Source: Ramlibacter humi
GTDB lineage: Bacteria > Pseudomonadota > Gammaproteobacteria > Burkholderiales > Burkholderiaceae_C
Assembly (NCBI RefSeq): GCF_004681975.1
Contig: NZ_SMLK01000001.1
Location: forward strand, 124,001 to 188,000
Direction of reading: 5' to 3'
DNA: 64,000 nucleotides
The position numbers and the translations under genes were made by a program. Below the pieces are notes generated by a model. That model saw only the letters and a list, made by a program, of their open reading frames with translations. It did not search any database and was not told the origin of the DNA. How positions within the stretch are numbered: the first letter of the stretch is position 1; the number at the start of each line of letters is the position of its first letter. Positions 31,402 through 39,822 of this stretch are shown here, one piece after another.

Positions 31402-31610
31402 CCGTCATTCCCGCGTGAGGCGCGGAGCGAACGTGGGAATTTATGACGTGAAGTTGGGTTTTTTGGTGGTTGTCCGAAGAGCGCGCCTGGCGCGCGGAAC
31501 CAGTGCGCGGGTTCCAATGGCGTCATTCCCGCGAAGGCGGGAATCCATGGCGTCCGCATTCAACGGCCGTAGTGGAAGCGATGGATTCCCGCCTTCGCGG
31601 GAATGACGCC
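31402..31610. repeat. REP-type intergenic repeat cluster with 30-bp perfect inverted arms
   Basis: Part of a 414-bp stretch without genes (31383-31796). Arms at 31519-31548 and 31581-31610 are perfect 30-nt inverted repeats around a 32-nt spacer; each starts from the GTCATTCCCGC motif. A third partial copy lies at 31402-31439. GTCATTCCCGC-N-AGGCGGGAATCC elements are dispersed in many beta- and gammaproteobacteria. Further right, 31671-31692 and 31751-31776 form an imperfect GC-rich dyad. I see no coding sequence in the stretch. Confidence 0.8.
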
Positions 31611-31796
31611 GTTGAGGGGCCGCGCGCTGCAGGTGCAATACCTTCTTCGAACCCGCACGCGCGTCCCAGCGCGGCGGGTCGCGCCTGGCGCGGCCGATTC
31701 GGCGGGAAGCCTGTGCGAGCCGGAGGCGAAGCACGGCCGCTGGAGCATGAGGCCGCGCCAGGCGCCACCCGCCGCGCCCGCACGGCCTTCAACGAA

Positions 31797-32342
31797 TCAC
31801 TTCGCGCTCGGCAAATCAAACACCAGGCAAGTCGTAGTCGCGTGCGCGTACAGCGTTCCATCCGGTCCATACAGCCGCGCCTCGGCCGTAGCCAACTGCC
31901 GCCCGCAATGAATCACCTTGCCCTCCGCCCGCACTCGCGGCGCCTTGGCACCGATCGCGCGCACCAGATTCACGCCAAGTTCCGCCGTGGTGTATCCACG
32001 ACCCGGCGGCATCTTCGTGTGCACCGCACAGCCCAGCGCCGAGTCGAGCAGCGTCGCGTACCACCCGCCATGCACCGTGCCCATCGGATTCAGGTGCGCG
32101 GGCCCCGGTGTGCCCTGGAACACCGCGCGGCCGTCGTCCACCTCGACCAGGAGGAAATCCAAGGTCTGCGCGATCGAAGGGGAGGGCAGTTTGCCGGCCA
32201 GCATGGCGCGCAATTGCTCCAGCCCCGACAGCCCGGCGACCTGCTCGGGCGTGGCCACGCCGACGCCGGCGCCGCCTTCGAAAAGGGCCTTCTGCTCGCG
32301 CTCCTGCGCCAGCCATTGCTCGAGTTGGTTGTTCTGCGTCAT
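31797..32342 (-). CDS. PaaI-type acyl-CoA thioesterase (hotdog fold)
   Basis: 181 aa. The hotdog core is in the C-terminal two thirds: PMGTVHGGWYATLLDSALGCAV contains the HGG loop and the helix residue Asp typical of PaaI/YdiI thioesterases, then YTTAELGVNLVRAI. It hydrolyses an acyl-CoA. The N-terminal 45 residues are an extra helical segment. Divergent from the MarR gene; the 57-bp gap holds a 14-bp perfect palindrome, so the regulator probably controls both sides. Confidence 0.88.
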   Translation of the reverse strand: MTQNNQLEQWLAQEREQKALFEGGAGVGVATPEQVAGLSGLEQLRAMLAGKLPSPSIAQTLDFLLVEVDDGRAVFQGTPGPAHLNPMGTVHGGWYATLLDSALGCAVHTKMPPGRGYTTAELGVNLVRAIGAKAPRVRAEGKVIHCGRQLATAEARLYGPDGTLYAHATTTCLVFDLPSAK

Positions 32343-32363
32343 CGCGGTTGGCTCCGAAAGGTC

Positions 32364-32377
32364 ATTGCATATGCAAT
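32364..32377. promoter_or_regulatory. Palindromic operator, probably of the adjacent MarR regulator
   Basis: ATTGCATATGCAAT is a perfect 14-bp palindrome midway between the divergent thioesterase and MarR genes. On the plus strand it covers a candidate -35 (TTGCAT 32365-32370); 16 bp later is TACACT (32387-32392), which is only 7 nt from the MarR ATG, suggesting a leaderless or very short-leader transcript. Confidence 0.65.
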
Positions 32378-32399
32378 AGTTGCAGGTACACTAATCGCC

Positions 32400-32855
32400 A
32401 TGGACACCGCTGTCAAGCCGCAGGGCTGCACCAACCTCAAGCTGCGCCAGCTGATGCGCCGCGTGGCGCAGCACTACGACGCGGAAGTCGGCAAGACCGG
32501 CCTGAAGGGCACGCAGTACTCGCTGCTGTCGTACGTGTGCAAGCTGGGGCCCATTCGCTGCGTCGACCTGGCGCGCACCATGCAGGTCACGCCGTCCACC
32601 TTGAGCCGCAACCTGCAGCCGCTGCTGGCCGCCGGCTGGTTGGCGATGGAGCAGGGCGGCGACGGCCGCACGCGCGTGGTCACGGCCACCGAAGCCGGCC
32701 GCGAGAAACGGCAGGAAGCGCAGCGCCGCTGGCGCGTGGCGCAGGAGAGCCTCAACGCTCAGCTGGGGGCGCGCCGCGTGGTGGCGCTGCACGCCTTGAT
32801 CGACGAATGCGGTGCGCTGCTCGCGCCCGCCGAACCGGGGGAATCCGATGACTGA
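32400..32855 (+). CDS. MarR-family transcriptional regulator
   Basis: 151 aa. Winged helix: GLKGTQYSLLSYV, the recognition helix in ARTMQVTPSTLSRNLQPLLA, and the wing AMEQGGDGRTRVVTATEAG. It should repress its own promoter and the divergent thioesterase through the 14-bp palindrome, released by an unknown ligand. The start ATG at 32400 lies almost at the predicted transcription start. The 3' end overlaps the MFS gene by 8 bp. Confidence 0.92.
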   Translation: MDTAVKPQGCTNLKLRQLMRRVAQHYDAEVGKTGLKGTQYSLLSYVCKLGPIRCVDLARTMQVTPSTLSRNLQPLLAAGWLAMEQGGDGRTRVVTATEAGREKRQEAQRRWRVAQESLNAQLGARRVVALHALIDECGALLAPAEPGESDD

Positions 32856-34068
32856 AAGCAAACGCGTCCACCCGCTCTGGCTGGTGCTGCTGGCGGCCGC
32901 CGGCACCTTCGCGCTGACCATGGGCGTGCGACAGACGATGGGCCTGTTCCTCTCGCCGCTGAACACGGCCACGGGCCTCGGCCTGGCCAGCATCAGCCTG
33001 GCGTTCGCCTTCGGCCAGCTGTGGTGGGGCCTCACGCAGCCTTTCGCCGGCGCGGTCGCCGACAAGATCGGCACCGGCCGCGTCATCCTGATCGGCGCGC
33101 TGCTGGTGGCGCTGGGCACCGTCCTCACGCCGTACATGAACAGCACGCTGGGCCTGGTCGTCGTCATCGGCCTGCTGGCCGCGGGCGGCGCGGGCATGGC
33201 CGGGCCGGCGGTGCTGATGTCCGCGGTCACGCGGCTCACCCCGCCGGAAAAGCGCGGCTTCGCCACCGGCATCGTCAACGCGGGAGGTTCCACCGGCCAG
33301 TTCCTGCTGGCGCCCCTGGCCGCCACGCTGATGGTGGGCGTGGGCTGGGTCAACGCGATGCAGGTGCTGGGTGTCCTCGTGCTGTTTGCCTTGCCCGCGG
33401 CCTGGGTGCTCAAAGGCAACTCCGTGCAGGCTGCCGGCGCGGGACCCAAGCCGCAAGGCACGCGCGAAGCCATCGGGCAGGCGCTGCGCAACCCCAGTTA
33501 CCTGATGCTGGCTTGCGGCTTCTTCGTCTGCGGTTTCCACGTCGCCTTTCTCGCCACGCACCTTCCGGGCGTGGTCGCCGCGTGCGGCCTCACTCCCCAA
33601 TGGGCGGGCTGGGCGCTGTCGCTGCTGGGCCTCTTCAACATCGTGGGCAGCGTCGCCATGGGCTGGGCCGTCGGCCGTTGGCGCATGAAGTCGCTGCTGT
33701 CGCTGGTGTACGCCACGCGCGCGCTGGCGGTGCTGGTGTTCCTGCTGTCGCCGCGCACGGGTCCCATCGTGCTGGTCTTCGCGGCGGTGATGGGCGTCAC
33801 CTTCCTGTCCACCGTGCCGCCCACGGCGGGCCTGGTCGCGAAGTTCTTCGGGCCGGCCAACATGGCGACGCTGTTCGGCATCGTCATGCTGTCGCACCAG
33901 GTCGGCGGCTTCCTCGGCGCGTGGCTGGGCGGCACCGTGTTCCAGGCGACCGGCAGCTACGACTGGGTTTGGTACGTGGACATCGTGCTGGCCGTGGGGG
34001 CGGCGCTGGTGCACTTGCCGATCCGGGAAGCGAAGTTGCAGCCCAAGGTGGGTGCCGCGGCGGCTTGA
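32848..34068 (+). CDS. Major facilitator superfamily transporter
   Basis: 406 aa, 12 predicted membrane helices in two bundles. The helix 2-3 loop reads GAVADKIGTGRVI, a variant of the MFS G-x-x-x-D-R motif, and RQTMGLFLSPL in helix 1 resembles the oxalate/formate antiporter-like OFA/MCT subgroup. Translationally coupled to marR (8-bp overlap), hence probably induced by the regulator's ligand. Substrate not evident. Confidence 0.9.
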   Translation: MTESKRVHPLWLVLLAAAGTFALTMGVRQTMGLFLSPLNTATGLGLASISLAFAFGQLWWGLTQPFAGAVADKIGTGRVILIGALLVALGTVLTPYMNSTLGLVVVIGLLAAGGAGMAGPAVLMSAVTRLTPPEKRGFATGIVNAGGSTGQFLLAPLAATLMVGVGWVNAMQVLGVLVLFALPAAWVLKGNSVQAAGAGPKPQGTREAIGQALRNPSYLMLACGFFVCGFHVAFLATHLPGVVAACGLTPQWAGWALSLLGLFNIVGSVAMGWAVGRWRMKSLLSLVYATRALAVLVFLLSPRTGPIVLVFAAVMGVTFLSTVPPTAGLVAKFFGPANMATLFGIVMLSHQVGGFLGAWLGGTVFQATGSYDWVWYVDIVLAVGAALVHLPIREAKLQPKVGAAAA

Positions 34069-34254
34069 GTTCCTGGAGGTGCTTGCCTTGAGGCTGCGCC
34101 TGCGCGCCCGGCCTGGGCTCATTCTCCGGGGACGTTTGAGCGTTGACGCGCTCAAGCACTTCGACATCGCGACCGCGCCGGTCAGCTGCTGGAGATCGGC
34201 GCGAGCTGGCGGAAGGTGCGGCTGGTGAACGCCGCGGAATAGCAAGCCGCCGTG

Positions 34255-34422
34255 TCAGTCGCGCGGCTTGTCGCCGCCGCCCGTGGGCAGGGTCTTGTCG
34301 ATCACCTCGTTGTCGGGCACGTCGTGCGGGCCGGGCTCGTCGGGTATCGGCCTGGGTTGCTGCGCCCGCGGCGCTTCCTCGTCGTCGGGCTGCTGCGGTG
34401 GGTTGCTGCCGGTCGCGTCCAT
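34255..34422 (-). CDS. Small acidic, proline-rich hypothetical protein
   Basis: 55 aa, highly hydrophilic and probably disordered. It ends with DVPDNEVIDKTLPTGGGDKP. GGGAGG sits 6 bp before the ATG at 34422, a convincing translation start. I believe similar short proteins occur in Comamonadaceae, but that is from memory and not checked. The preceding 186 bp (34069-34254) hold a TTGAGCG-CGCTCAA hairpin (34135-34154) and possible remnants of a coding frame. Confidence 0.55.
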   Translation of the reverse strand: MDATGSNPPQQPDDEEAPRAQQPRPIPDEPGPHDVPDNEVIDKTLPTGGGDKPRD

Positions 34423-34532
34423 GCGGTCCTCCCGGGAGTGGGAATGGGACAGCATCGCGCGTTCCCGCGGCAGCGCGGCGTAGGACGGGGCGCCGTTGGT
34501 GGATGAGCTTGCGCGCGCACTATGCTCCCGGC

Positions 34533-35390
34533 ATGCACTCGACCCTCATGCCCGCCGCCTTCATCGGCCACGGCAGCCCGATGAACACGCTGGAGGACAA
34601 CCGCTACACCAGCGCGTGGCGCGAACTGGGCCGCACGTTGCCGCGGCCGCGCGCCATCCTGTGCATCTCGGCGCACTGGTTCATCCATGGGAGCGCCGTC
34701 ACGGCGATGCCGCAACCGCGCGTGATCCACGACTTCTACGGTTTCCCGCGCGAGCTGTTCGAGTTCGACTACCCGGCGCCGGGCGCGCCGGAGATCGCGC
34801 GCGAGATCGCGGAGGTGGTGCGTCCCGCCTACGTCGGCCTGGACGAAGACAGCTGGGGCCTGGACCACGGCACCTGGTCGGTGCTGGCGCACGTCTTCCC
34901 GAAAGCGGACATCCCGGTGCTGCAGCTGTCCCTGAATGGCGGCGAGGGCTCGCAGTACCACTTCGACCTGGGCGCGCGGCTGGCGCCGCTGCGCGAGCGC
35001 GGCATCCTCATCGTCGGCAGCGGCAACGTGGTGCACAACCTGCGCCGCATGGACCGTTCGCTGCGCGACCGCGCCTACGACTGGGGCGAGCGCTTCGACG
35101 CCGAGGTGCGCCGCATCATGACCACCGATCCCTCGCAGCTGCCTTCGGTGGAGCGGCATCCCGACTACCCGATGGCCGCGCCGTCGCCCGAGCACTTCCT
35201 GCCTCTGCTGTATTTGGCGGGGCTTGCGCATGCGGCGGGCGAGCGGCCTGTCCCGTTCGTCGAAGGCGGCACGATGGGCGGCATCACCATGACCGGCTAC
35301 CTGCTCGGCGGCGCCAAGCCGGCCAGCCCGTCGTCGGGCGAAGCGGCGGGCGTGCCCGCAGGCGTGCCGGCGGAGCAGACCAACCTGTGA
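34533..35390 (+). CDS. ygiD: DODA-type extradiol aromatic ring-opening dioxygenase (YgiD-like)
   Basis: 285 aa class III LigB-fold dioxygenase. Metal-binding and catalytic histidines appear in IGHGSPMN, CISAHWFIHG, VIHDFYGF and LDHGTWSVL. Relatives open the ring of 4,5-DOPA-like catechols using a single divalent metal. The C-terminal 25 residues form a low-complexity tail. Its stop overlaps the GTG of the next gene (GTGA). Confidence 0.9.
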   Translation: MHSTLMPAAFIGHGSPMNTLEDNRYTSAWRELGRTLPRPRAILCISAHWFIHGSAVTAMPQPRVIHDFYGFPRELFEFDYPAPGAPEIAREIAEVVRPAYVGLDEDSWGLDHGTWSVLAHVFPKADIPVLQLSLNGGEGSQYHFDLGARLAPLRERGILIVGSGNVVHNLRRMDRSLRDRAYDWGERFDAEVRRIMTTDPSQLPSVERHPDYPMAAPSPEHFLPLLYLAGLAHAAGERPVPFVEGGTMGGITMTGYLLGGAKPASPSSGEAAGVPAGVPAEQTNL

Positions 35391-35833
35391 CCACGCGGCT
35401 CGTGCTCGGCGACCACGCCACGCAGGCGGGCGATCTCGTCTTGCGCGTCGGCGTGGCCGAGGTCGCTGCGCTGTTCCGCCGCGACCCGCCCACGGCCGGG
35501 CAGATCGAAGCGGGGATCGACGTGGTGGAGGAAGCCATCGGCGCGCCCGCCGCGAAGTTCGCCGGCGCGACGCTGCAGGGCGAGGGCGCGCAGCTGGCCG
35601 CCATCGCCCGGGCCGCCGGCGTCGATGCCTCGCGCGAACCGCTCACCGCCGATGCGGTCGAGCGCGTGTTCACCCGGCTGGCGATGGCCGCGGGCGGATC
35701 GCTCCCTTCCGCCGACGCCTTGCCGCCCGGGCCGGACTTTGCTGCGACACTCCTGCTGCTGCGCGAACTGATGCACCACCTGCAGATCGGCGCGGTGAAA
35801 CTGGAACCTCCGCATTCATTCCCTCCACCTTGA
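35387..35833 (+). CDS. Hypothetical protein, translationally coupled to the dioxygenase gene
   Basis: 148 aa, GTG start at 35387 within GTGA of the upstream stop. The sequence begins VTTRLVLGDHATQAGDLVLR and looks soluble and alpha/beta; no family is recognised. IEAGIDVVEEAIGAPA and FAATLLLLRELMHHLQIGAV are likely helices. It ends 105 bp before the phytochrome gene, so it could belong to the upstream pair or to a light-response unit. Confidence 0.65.
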   Translation: MTTRLVLGDHATQAGDLVLRVGVAEVAALFRRDPPTAGQIEAGIDVVEEAIGAPAAKFAGATLQGEGAQLAAIARAAGVDASREPLTADAVERVFTRLAMAAGGSLPSADALPPGPDFAATLLLLRELMHHLQIGAVKLEPPHSFPPP

Positions 35834-35938
35834 CGCGGCCGGCAAGCGCATCAGCGCCCGGTCCTACAGCCGCGTTCGCGCGGATCGGCGACAAACGCGG
35901 GGCATGAACGTTCCCGCGGTCCACCGGGCGGCGCTCTG

Positions 35939-38140
35939 ATGCCGCACCGCTTCCAACCCAGCGCGCCGCAGGCGCCGGTGACGCTGGACAACTGCGACCG
36001 CGAGCCCATCCATGTGCCGGGCCACGTGCAGCCGCATGGCGCGCTGCTGGCTTTCGGCGGCGACGGCATGCTGCACTGGGCCAGCCAGGACGCGGGCGGG
36101 CTGCTGCAGGCCATGCTGCCTTCGCTGGGCCAGAAGCTGGCGGAAGGCCACTTCGACGCGGACGGCGTCGCGCGGGGCGCGATCGAGGCGGTGCTGTCCC
36201 GCGGCTCCGCGCGCGTGGGCATGGTCGACCGCCACGAGGTCGCGTTCGGCTCGCGCACCTTCGACCTTCTGGTGCACCACAACGGCCACGCGGCGGTGGC
36301 CGAGTTCGAGATCCGCTCCGGCGACGGCGCGGCCGAGCGCACCGGCTTCGCCGGCCTGGCCTACACCAGCATGGCGCGCCTGCGGCAGCAGCGCAGCATC
36401 CGCGACCTGCTGGACACGGCGGTGGTGGAGCTGCGCGCCATCGCCGGCTTCGACCGGGTGATGGCCTACCGCTTCCGCCACGACGCCAGCGGTGACGTGG
36501 TCGCCGAAGCGTGCAGAGAAGACCTGGAACCCTTCCTGCACCGCCGCTACCCGGCCAGCGACATCCCGGCGCAGGCGCGGCGCCTGTATGTGCTGAACAC
36601 GGTGCGGCAGATCGCGGACGTCGGCGCCAGGCCTGTGCCGCTGGTGGCGGACGTGCCTTCCACGCTGGACATGAGCTGGTGCAGCCTGCGCAGCGTGTCG
36701 CCGATCCACATCGAGTACCTCACCAACATGGGCGTGGCCGCTTCGATGAGCGTGTCCATCGTCATCGGCGGCCACCTGTGGGGCATGCTGGCCTGCCACC
36801 ACATGTCGCCCAAGGTGGTGCCGTACGCCATGCGCACCGCGGCCGACGTGCTGGCGCAGCTGCTGGCCAGCAGCGTGCAGACCCTGTTGTCGGCCGAGCA
36901 CTCGCGCCAGCTGGCGTTGGGCAGCGAACTGCGCGTGCGCCTGATCGAGAAGGTGACGCACGCCGACGCCACCATGGCCGGCATCACCCCGTTCGCGCAG
37001 GAGCTGTGCGCGCTGTTCCATGCCGAGGCGCTGGTCGCTTCGGAAGGCACGGAAACCTTCGTGCATGGCGGCGTGCCGGCCGAGGCGGCGGGCGAGCTGG
37101 TGCGCTGGCTGCGCGGGCACTCGCTGCCGCGCGGCATGCTGTGCGTGTCTTCGCGCGCGGAGCTGCCGCCCGAGCTGGCGGAAAGCCTGTGGCCGTACTG
37201 CGGCCTGATGGCGCTGCGCATGGAGGAAGAAGGCTCGGGCTGGCTGGTGCTGCTGCGCAAGGAGCAGGTCGAGACCATCGAGTGGGGCGGCCGGCCGGAG
37301 AAGCAGTACGTGCCCGGACCCAACGGCCCGCGCCTCACCCCGCGCGGCTCGTTCGACGTGTGGCGCGAGACGGTGCGCGGCATCACGCTGCCGTGGACCG
37401 ACACCGAAAAGGAATTGGGCAGTTCGTTGCGCGGCGAACTGCTGCGCGCCACCGTGGCGCGGCAGGCGCAGATGGCCCGCGCGCGCGACCAGATGTTCGC
37501 GGTGCTGGGCCACGACCTGCGCAATCCGCTGCAGACCATCGCGATGGCTTCGCAGATGCTGCAGCGTGGCGCCGACGGCGCCAAGATCGGCCAGCGCATC
37601 AGCCGCAGCAGCTCGCAGATGGCGCGCCTCATCACCGACGTGCTGGACGTCTCGCGGCTGCAGGCCGGCATCGGCCTGGGCGTGCAGCCCGAGCCGGTGG
37701 ACGTGGCCGCGGTGCTGCGCGAGATCGCGCAGGACTCGCGCATCGCGCATCCCAGCGTGGAAGTGGCGCTGGACGCGCCTTTCAGCTTCGTCGTGCCGGC
37801 CGATGCCGCGCGGCTGGAGCAGCTGCTGGACAACCTGCTGGGCAATGCGCGCCAGCACGGCGAGCCGGGGCATCCGGTGCGCGTCGCGTTGCGGCGCGAG
37901 GGCAGCGATGCAGTGGTGTCGGTCGCCAACCAGGGTCCGCCCATCCCGGGCGAACTGGCGAGCCAGCTGTTCAACCCGTACAAGCGGCAGTCGGTCGGCA
38001 ACGAGCGCAACCGCGGCGGCCTGGGCCTGGGCCTGTACATCGCCAACGAGATCGCCCGCGCGCACGGCGGCACGCTCAGCTACCGCTACCAGGCGCCGGA
38101 CGTCGTCTTCACCTTCCGCTGGCCGGGCGCGGGAGCCTAG
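35939..38140 (+). CDS. bphP: Bacteriophytochrome histidine kinase
   Basis: 733 aa red/far-red light sensor. PAS-GAF-PHY photosensory core: the biliverdin-attaching Cys19 in NCDREPIHVPGHVQPHGALL, the GAF motif YPASDIPAQARRLY, the chromophore-pocket HIEYLTNMGVAASMS and LACHHMSPK, and the PHY tongue PRGSFDVW. HisKA has His525 (LGHDLRNPLQTI) and HATPase (NLLGNARQHGEP, GGLGLGLYIANE). All key chromophore residues are present. No heme oxygenase or response regulator is adjacent, so biliverdin and the partner must come from elsewhere. Confidence 0.96.
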   Translation: MPHRFQPSAPQAPVTLDNCDREPIHVPGHVQPHGALLAFGGDGMLHWASQDAGGLLQAMLPSLGQKLAEGHFDADGVARGAIEAVLSRGSARVGMVDRHEVAFGSRTFDLLVHHNGHAAVAEFEIRSGDGAAERTGFAGLAYTSMARLRQQRSIRDLLDTAVVELRAIAGFDRVMAYRFRHDASGDVVAEACREDLEPFLHRRYPASDIPAQARRLYVLNTVRQIADVGARPVPLVADVPSTLDMSWCSLRSVSPIHIEYLTNMGVAASMSVSIVIGGHLWGMLACHHMSPKVVPYAMRTAADVLAQLLASSVQTLLSAEHSRQLALGSELRVRLIEKVTHADATMAGITPFAQELCALFHAEALVASEGTETFVHGGVPAEAAGELVRWLRGHSLPRGMLCVSSRAELPPELAESLWPYCGLMALRMEEEGSGWLVLLRKEQVETIEWGGRPEKQYVPGPNGPRLTPRGSFDVWRETVRGITLPWTDTEKELGSSLRGELLRATVARQAQMARARDQMFAVLGHDLRNPLQTIAMASQMLQRGADGAKIGQRISRSSSQMARLITDVLDVSRLQAGIGLGVQPEPVDVAAVLREIAQDSRIAHPSVEVALDAPFSFVVPADAARLEQLLDNLLGNARQHGEPGHPVRVALRREGSDAVVSVANQGPPIPGELASQLFNPYKRQSVGNERNRGGLGLGLYIANEIARAHGGTLSYRYQAPDVVFTFRWPGAGA

Positions 38141-38243
38141 GCGGCGCGCTCCGTCATCGGCCGCAGGCTGCGTCCCGGTGCCAGCTTGCGGATGCGCGCG
38201 GCGAAGCGCCAGCTGCGGGGCATTGAACCGAGCGCCTGGGCGC

Positions 38244-38822
38244 TCAGCCGATGCCGAGCCGCTTGCGCTCGGCCTGCATCTGGTCGGTGCCGTCGCGGCG
38301 GCCGATGATCCAGCCTTCCTTGGGCGCCAGCGCCGGGTACTTCACGTCCGCGATCTGCTTCCAGTCCTGGATCAGGTCGCGGTGCGCGATGCGCCACTCG
38401 CCGTCGCGCCGCTCCATGCGGTCCAGGTAGCGCGAGGAAGTGAACATGTCCATCGCGCCGCCGGGCTCGCCGGCCGCGCCGCCGGTCAGCTGCGCCAGCT
38501 GCGACTTGGCTTCCGGCGGGTACTGCTGGATGGTGCGCACGTAGGTTTCCACCAGCGCCACGTCGTCGGAAGCGAACTCGATCAGCAGGTTGCCGACGAA
38601 GTGGCTGGACGTGGCGATGGGCTTGTGCCGCACCAGGATCCATTCCACCAGCCCCTCGGCGGGGCCGATGTAGGGGCCATGACTGTCGATGGCGCCGGGC
38701 CAGAAGATGTCCAGCATGCCCTGCTTGTCCAGGCGGTCCACCGCCCGGCACCAGCGGTACATCAGGTCCTGGATCTGCAGGCGGTCGCGGATGCGCCCGG
38801 GACCGAAAGGATCGAGCGCCAT
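38244..38822 (-). CDS. SnoaL-like (NTF2-fold) protein
   Basis: 192 aa. The N terminus (RIRDRLQIQDLMYRWCRAVD) and the acidic DIFWPGAIDSHGPYIGPAEG segment match the SnoaL_4 group of NTF2-fold proteins, which includes dehydratases, isomerases and ring-hydroxylating beta-like subunits. It is the last gene of the monooxygenase operon, starting 1 bp after the Bug stop. Likely to act on an intermediate of the pathway. The 103 bp to the phytochrome stop contain no convincing gene. Confidence 0.8.
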   Translation of the reverse strand: MALDPFGPGRIRDRLQIQDLMYRWCRAVDRLDKQGMLDIFWPGAIDSHGPYIGPAEGLVEWILVRHKPIATSSHFVGNLLIEFASDDVALVETYVRTIQQYPPEAKSQLAQLTGGAAGEPGGAMDMFTSSRYLDRMERRDGEWRIAHRDLIQDWKQIADVKYPALAPKEGWIIGRRDGTDQMQAERKRLGIG

Positions 38823-38823
38823 C

Positions 38824-39792
38824 TCAACCCGCCTTCAGGCTCACGCGCTGCGACAACTCGCGCATCTGGTCCGCTTCGCGCTTCATCAGCGCGGCCAGGT
38901 CCTCCGGCGTGCCGCCGACGGGCACGATGCCGTAGCCGTCCAGCTTGGCCAGCACCGCCTTGTCGGCCAGCATGGCGTTCAGCGCGGCGTTCAGGCGCTG
39001 GATGATGGGGCGCGGCGTGCCCGCGGTCGCGCCGACGCTGAACCAGGGCGACGCGACGAAGCCGGGCAGCGTCTGGCTGAGCGTGGGCAGGTTGGGCAGT
39101 TGCGTCGAGGGCTTGGCCGACGTGACGGCCAGCGCCTTGATGCGGCCGGCCTGGATCAGCTTGAGCGCCGACGAGATCTGGTCGATGGAGAAGTCGATCT
39201 GGCCGCCGACCAGGTCGGTGAGCATGGGCGTGCCGCCCTTGTACGGCACGTGCACGGCGTTGACACCCGCGCGCAGCTTGAACATTTCGCACGACACGTG
39301 CGAGCTGGACGCGATGCCCGAGCTGCCGTACTGGAACTTGTTCGGGTTGGCCTTCATCAGCGCGATCAGCTCGGCCGGCGTGTTCACGGGGAGGTCTGCG
39401 CGCACCATCAGCACGTTCGGCGTTTCCGCGAGGTCGATCACCGGCGCGATGGAATCGATGGTGAAGGGCAGCTTCTCGTAGGCGAAGTGGTTGGTCACCA
39501 TGGTGCCGACGGACCCCATGAGCAGCGTGTGGCCGTCGGGCTTGGCGCGCGCGACCGCGGCCACGCCGATGGTGCCCGTGGCGCCCGGCAGGTTCTCCAC
39601 GATGACCGGCTTGCCCAGCGATTTCTGCAGGCTGTCGGCCACCATGCGGCCCAGGATGTCGGTCGAGCCGCCCGGCGGGAACGGCACCATGACCTTGACG
39701 GTCTGCTCGGGCCAGTCCTGCTGCGCGTGCGCGATGCCCGCCAGCGGCAGGGCGGCGCCCGCGGCGATCAGCTGTCGGCGTCGGATGTCCAT
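38824..39792 (-). CDS. Bug/TctC-family binding protein
   Basis: 322 aa with a twin-arginine-like or Sec signal (MDIRRRQLIAAGAALPLAGI, cleavage near AHA). Mature start DWPEQTVKVMVPFPPGGSTD, then GTIGVAAVARAKPDGHTLL and YGSSGIASSSHVSCEMF are typical Bug motifs. It belongs to the monooxygenase/CoA-transferase operon and probably binds the pathway's carboxylate substrate or product in the periplasm. No TctAB genes nearby. The second Bug protein of this operon lies at 43930-44895. Confidence 0.92.
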   Translation of the reverse strand: MDIRRRQLIAAGAALPLAGIAHAQQDWPEQTVKVMVPFPPGGSTDILGRMVADSLQKSLGKPVIVENLPGATGTIGVAAVARAKPDGHTLLMGSVGTMVTNHFAYEKLPFTIDSIAPVIDLAETPNVLMVRADLPVNTPAELIALMKANPNKFQYGSSGIASSSHVSCEMFKLRAGVNAVHVPYKGGTPMLTDLVGGQIDFSIDQISSALKLIQAGRIKALAVTSAKPSTQLPNLPTLSQTLPGFVASPWFSVGATAGTPRPIIQRLNAALNAMLADKAVLAKLDGYGIVPVGGTPEDLAALMKREADQMRELSQRVSLKAG

Positions 39793-39822
39793 TGCTTGTC
39801 TCCTATGTGGTGTGGGAATGCT

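Noticed and set aside
38137-38243. Short minus-strand ORF extending to the phytochrome stop
   Set aside because: About 28 residues, arginine-rich, overlapping the phytochrome end, no ribosome site.
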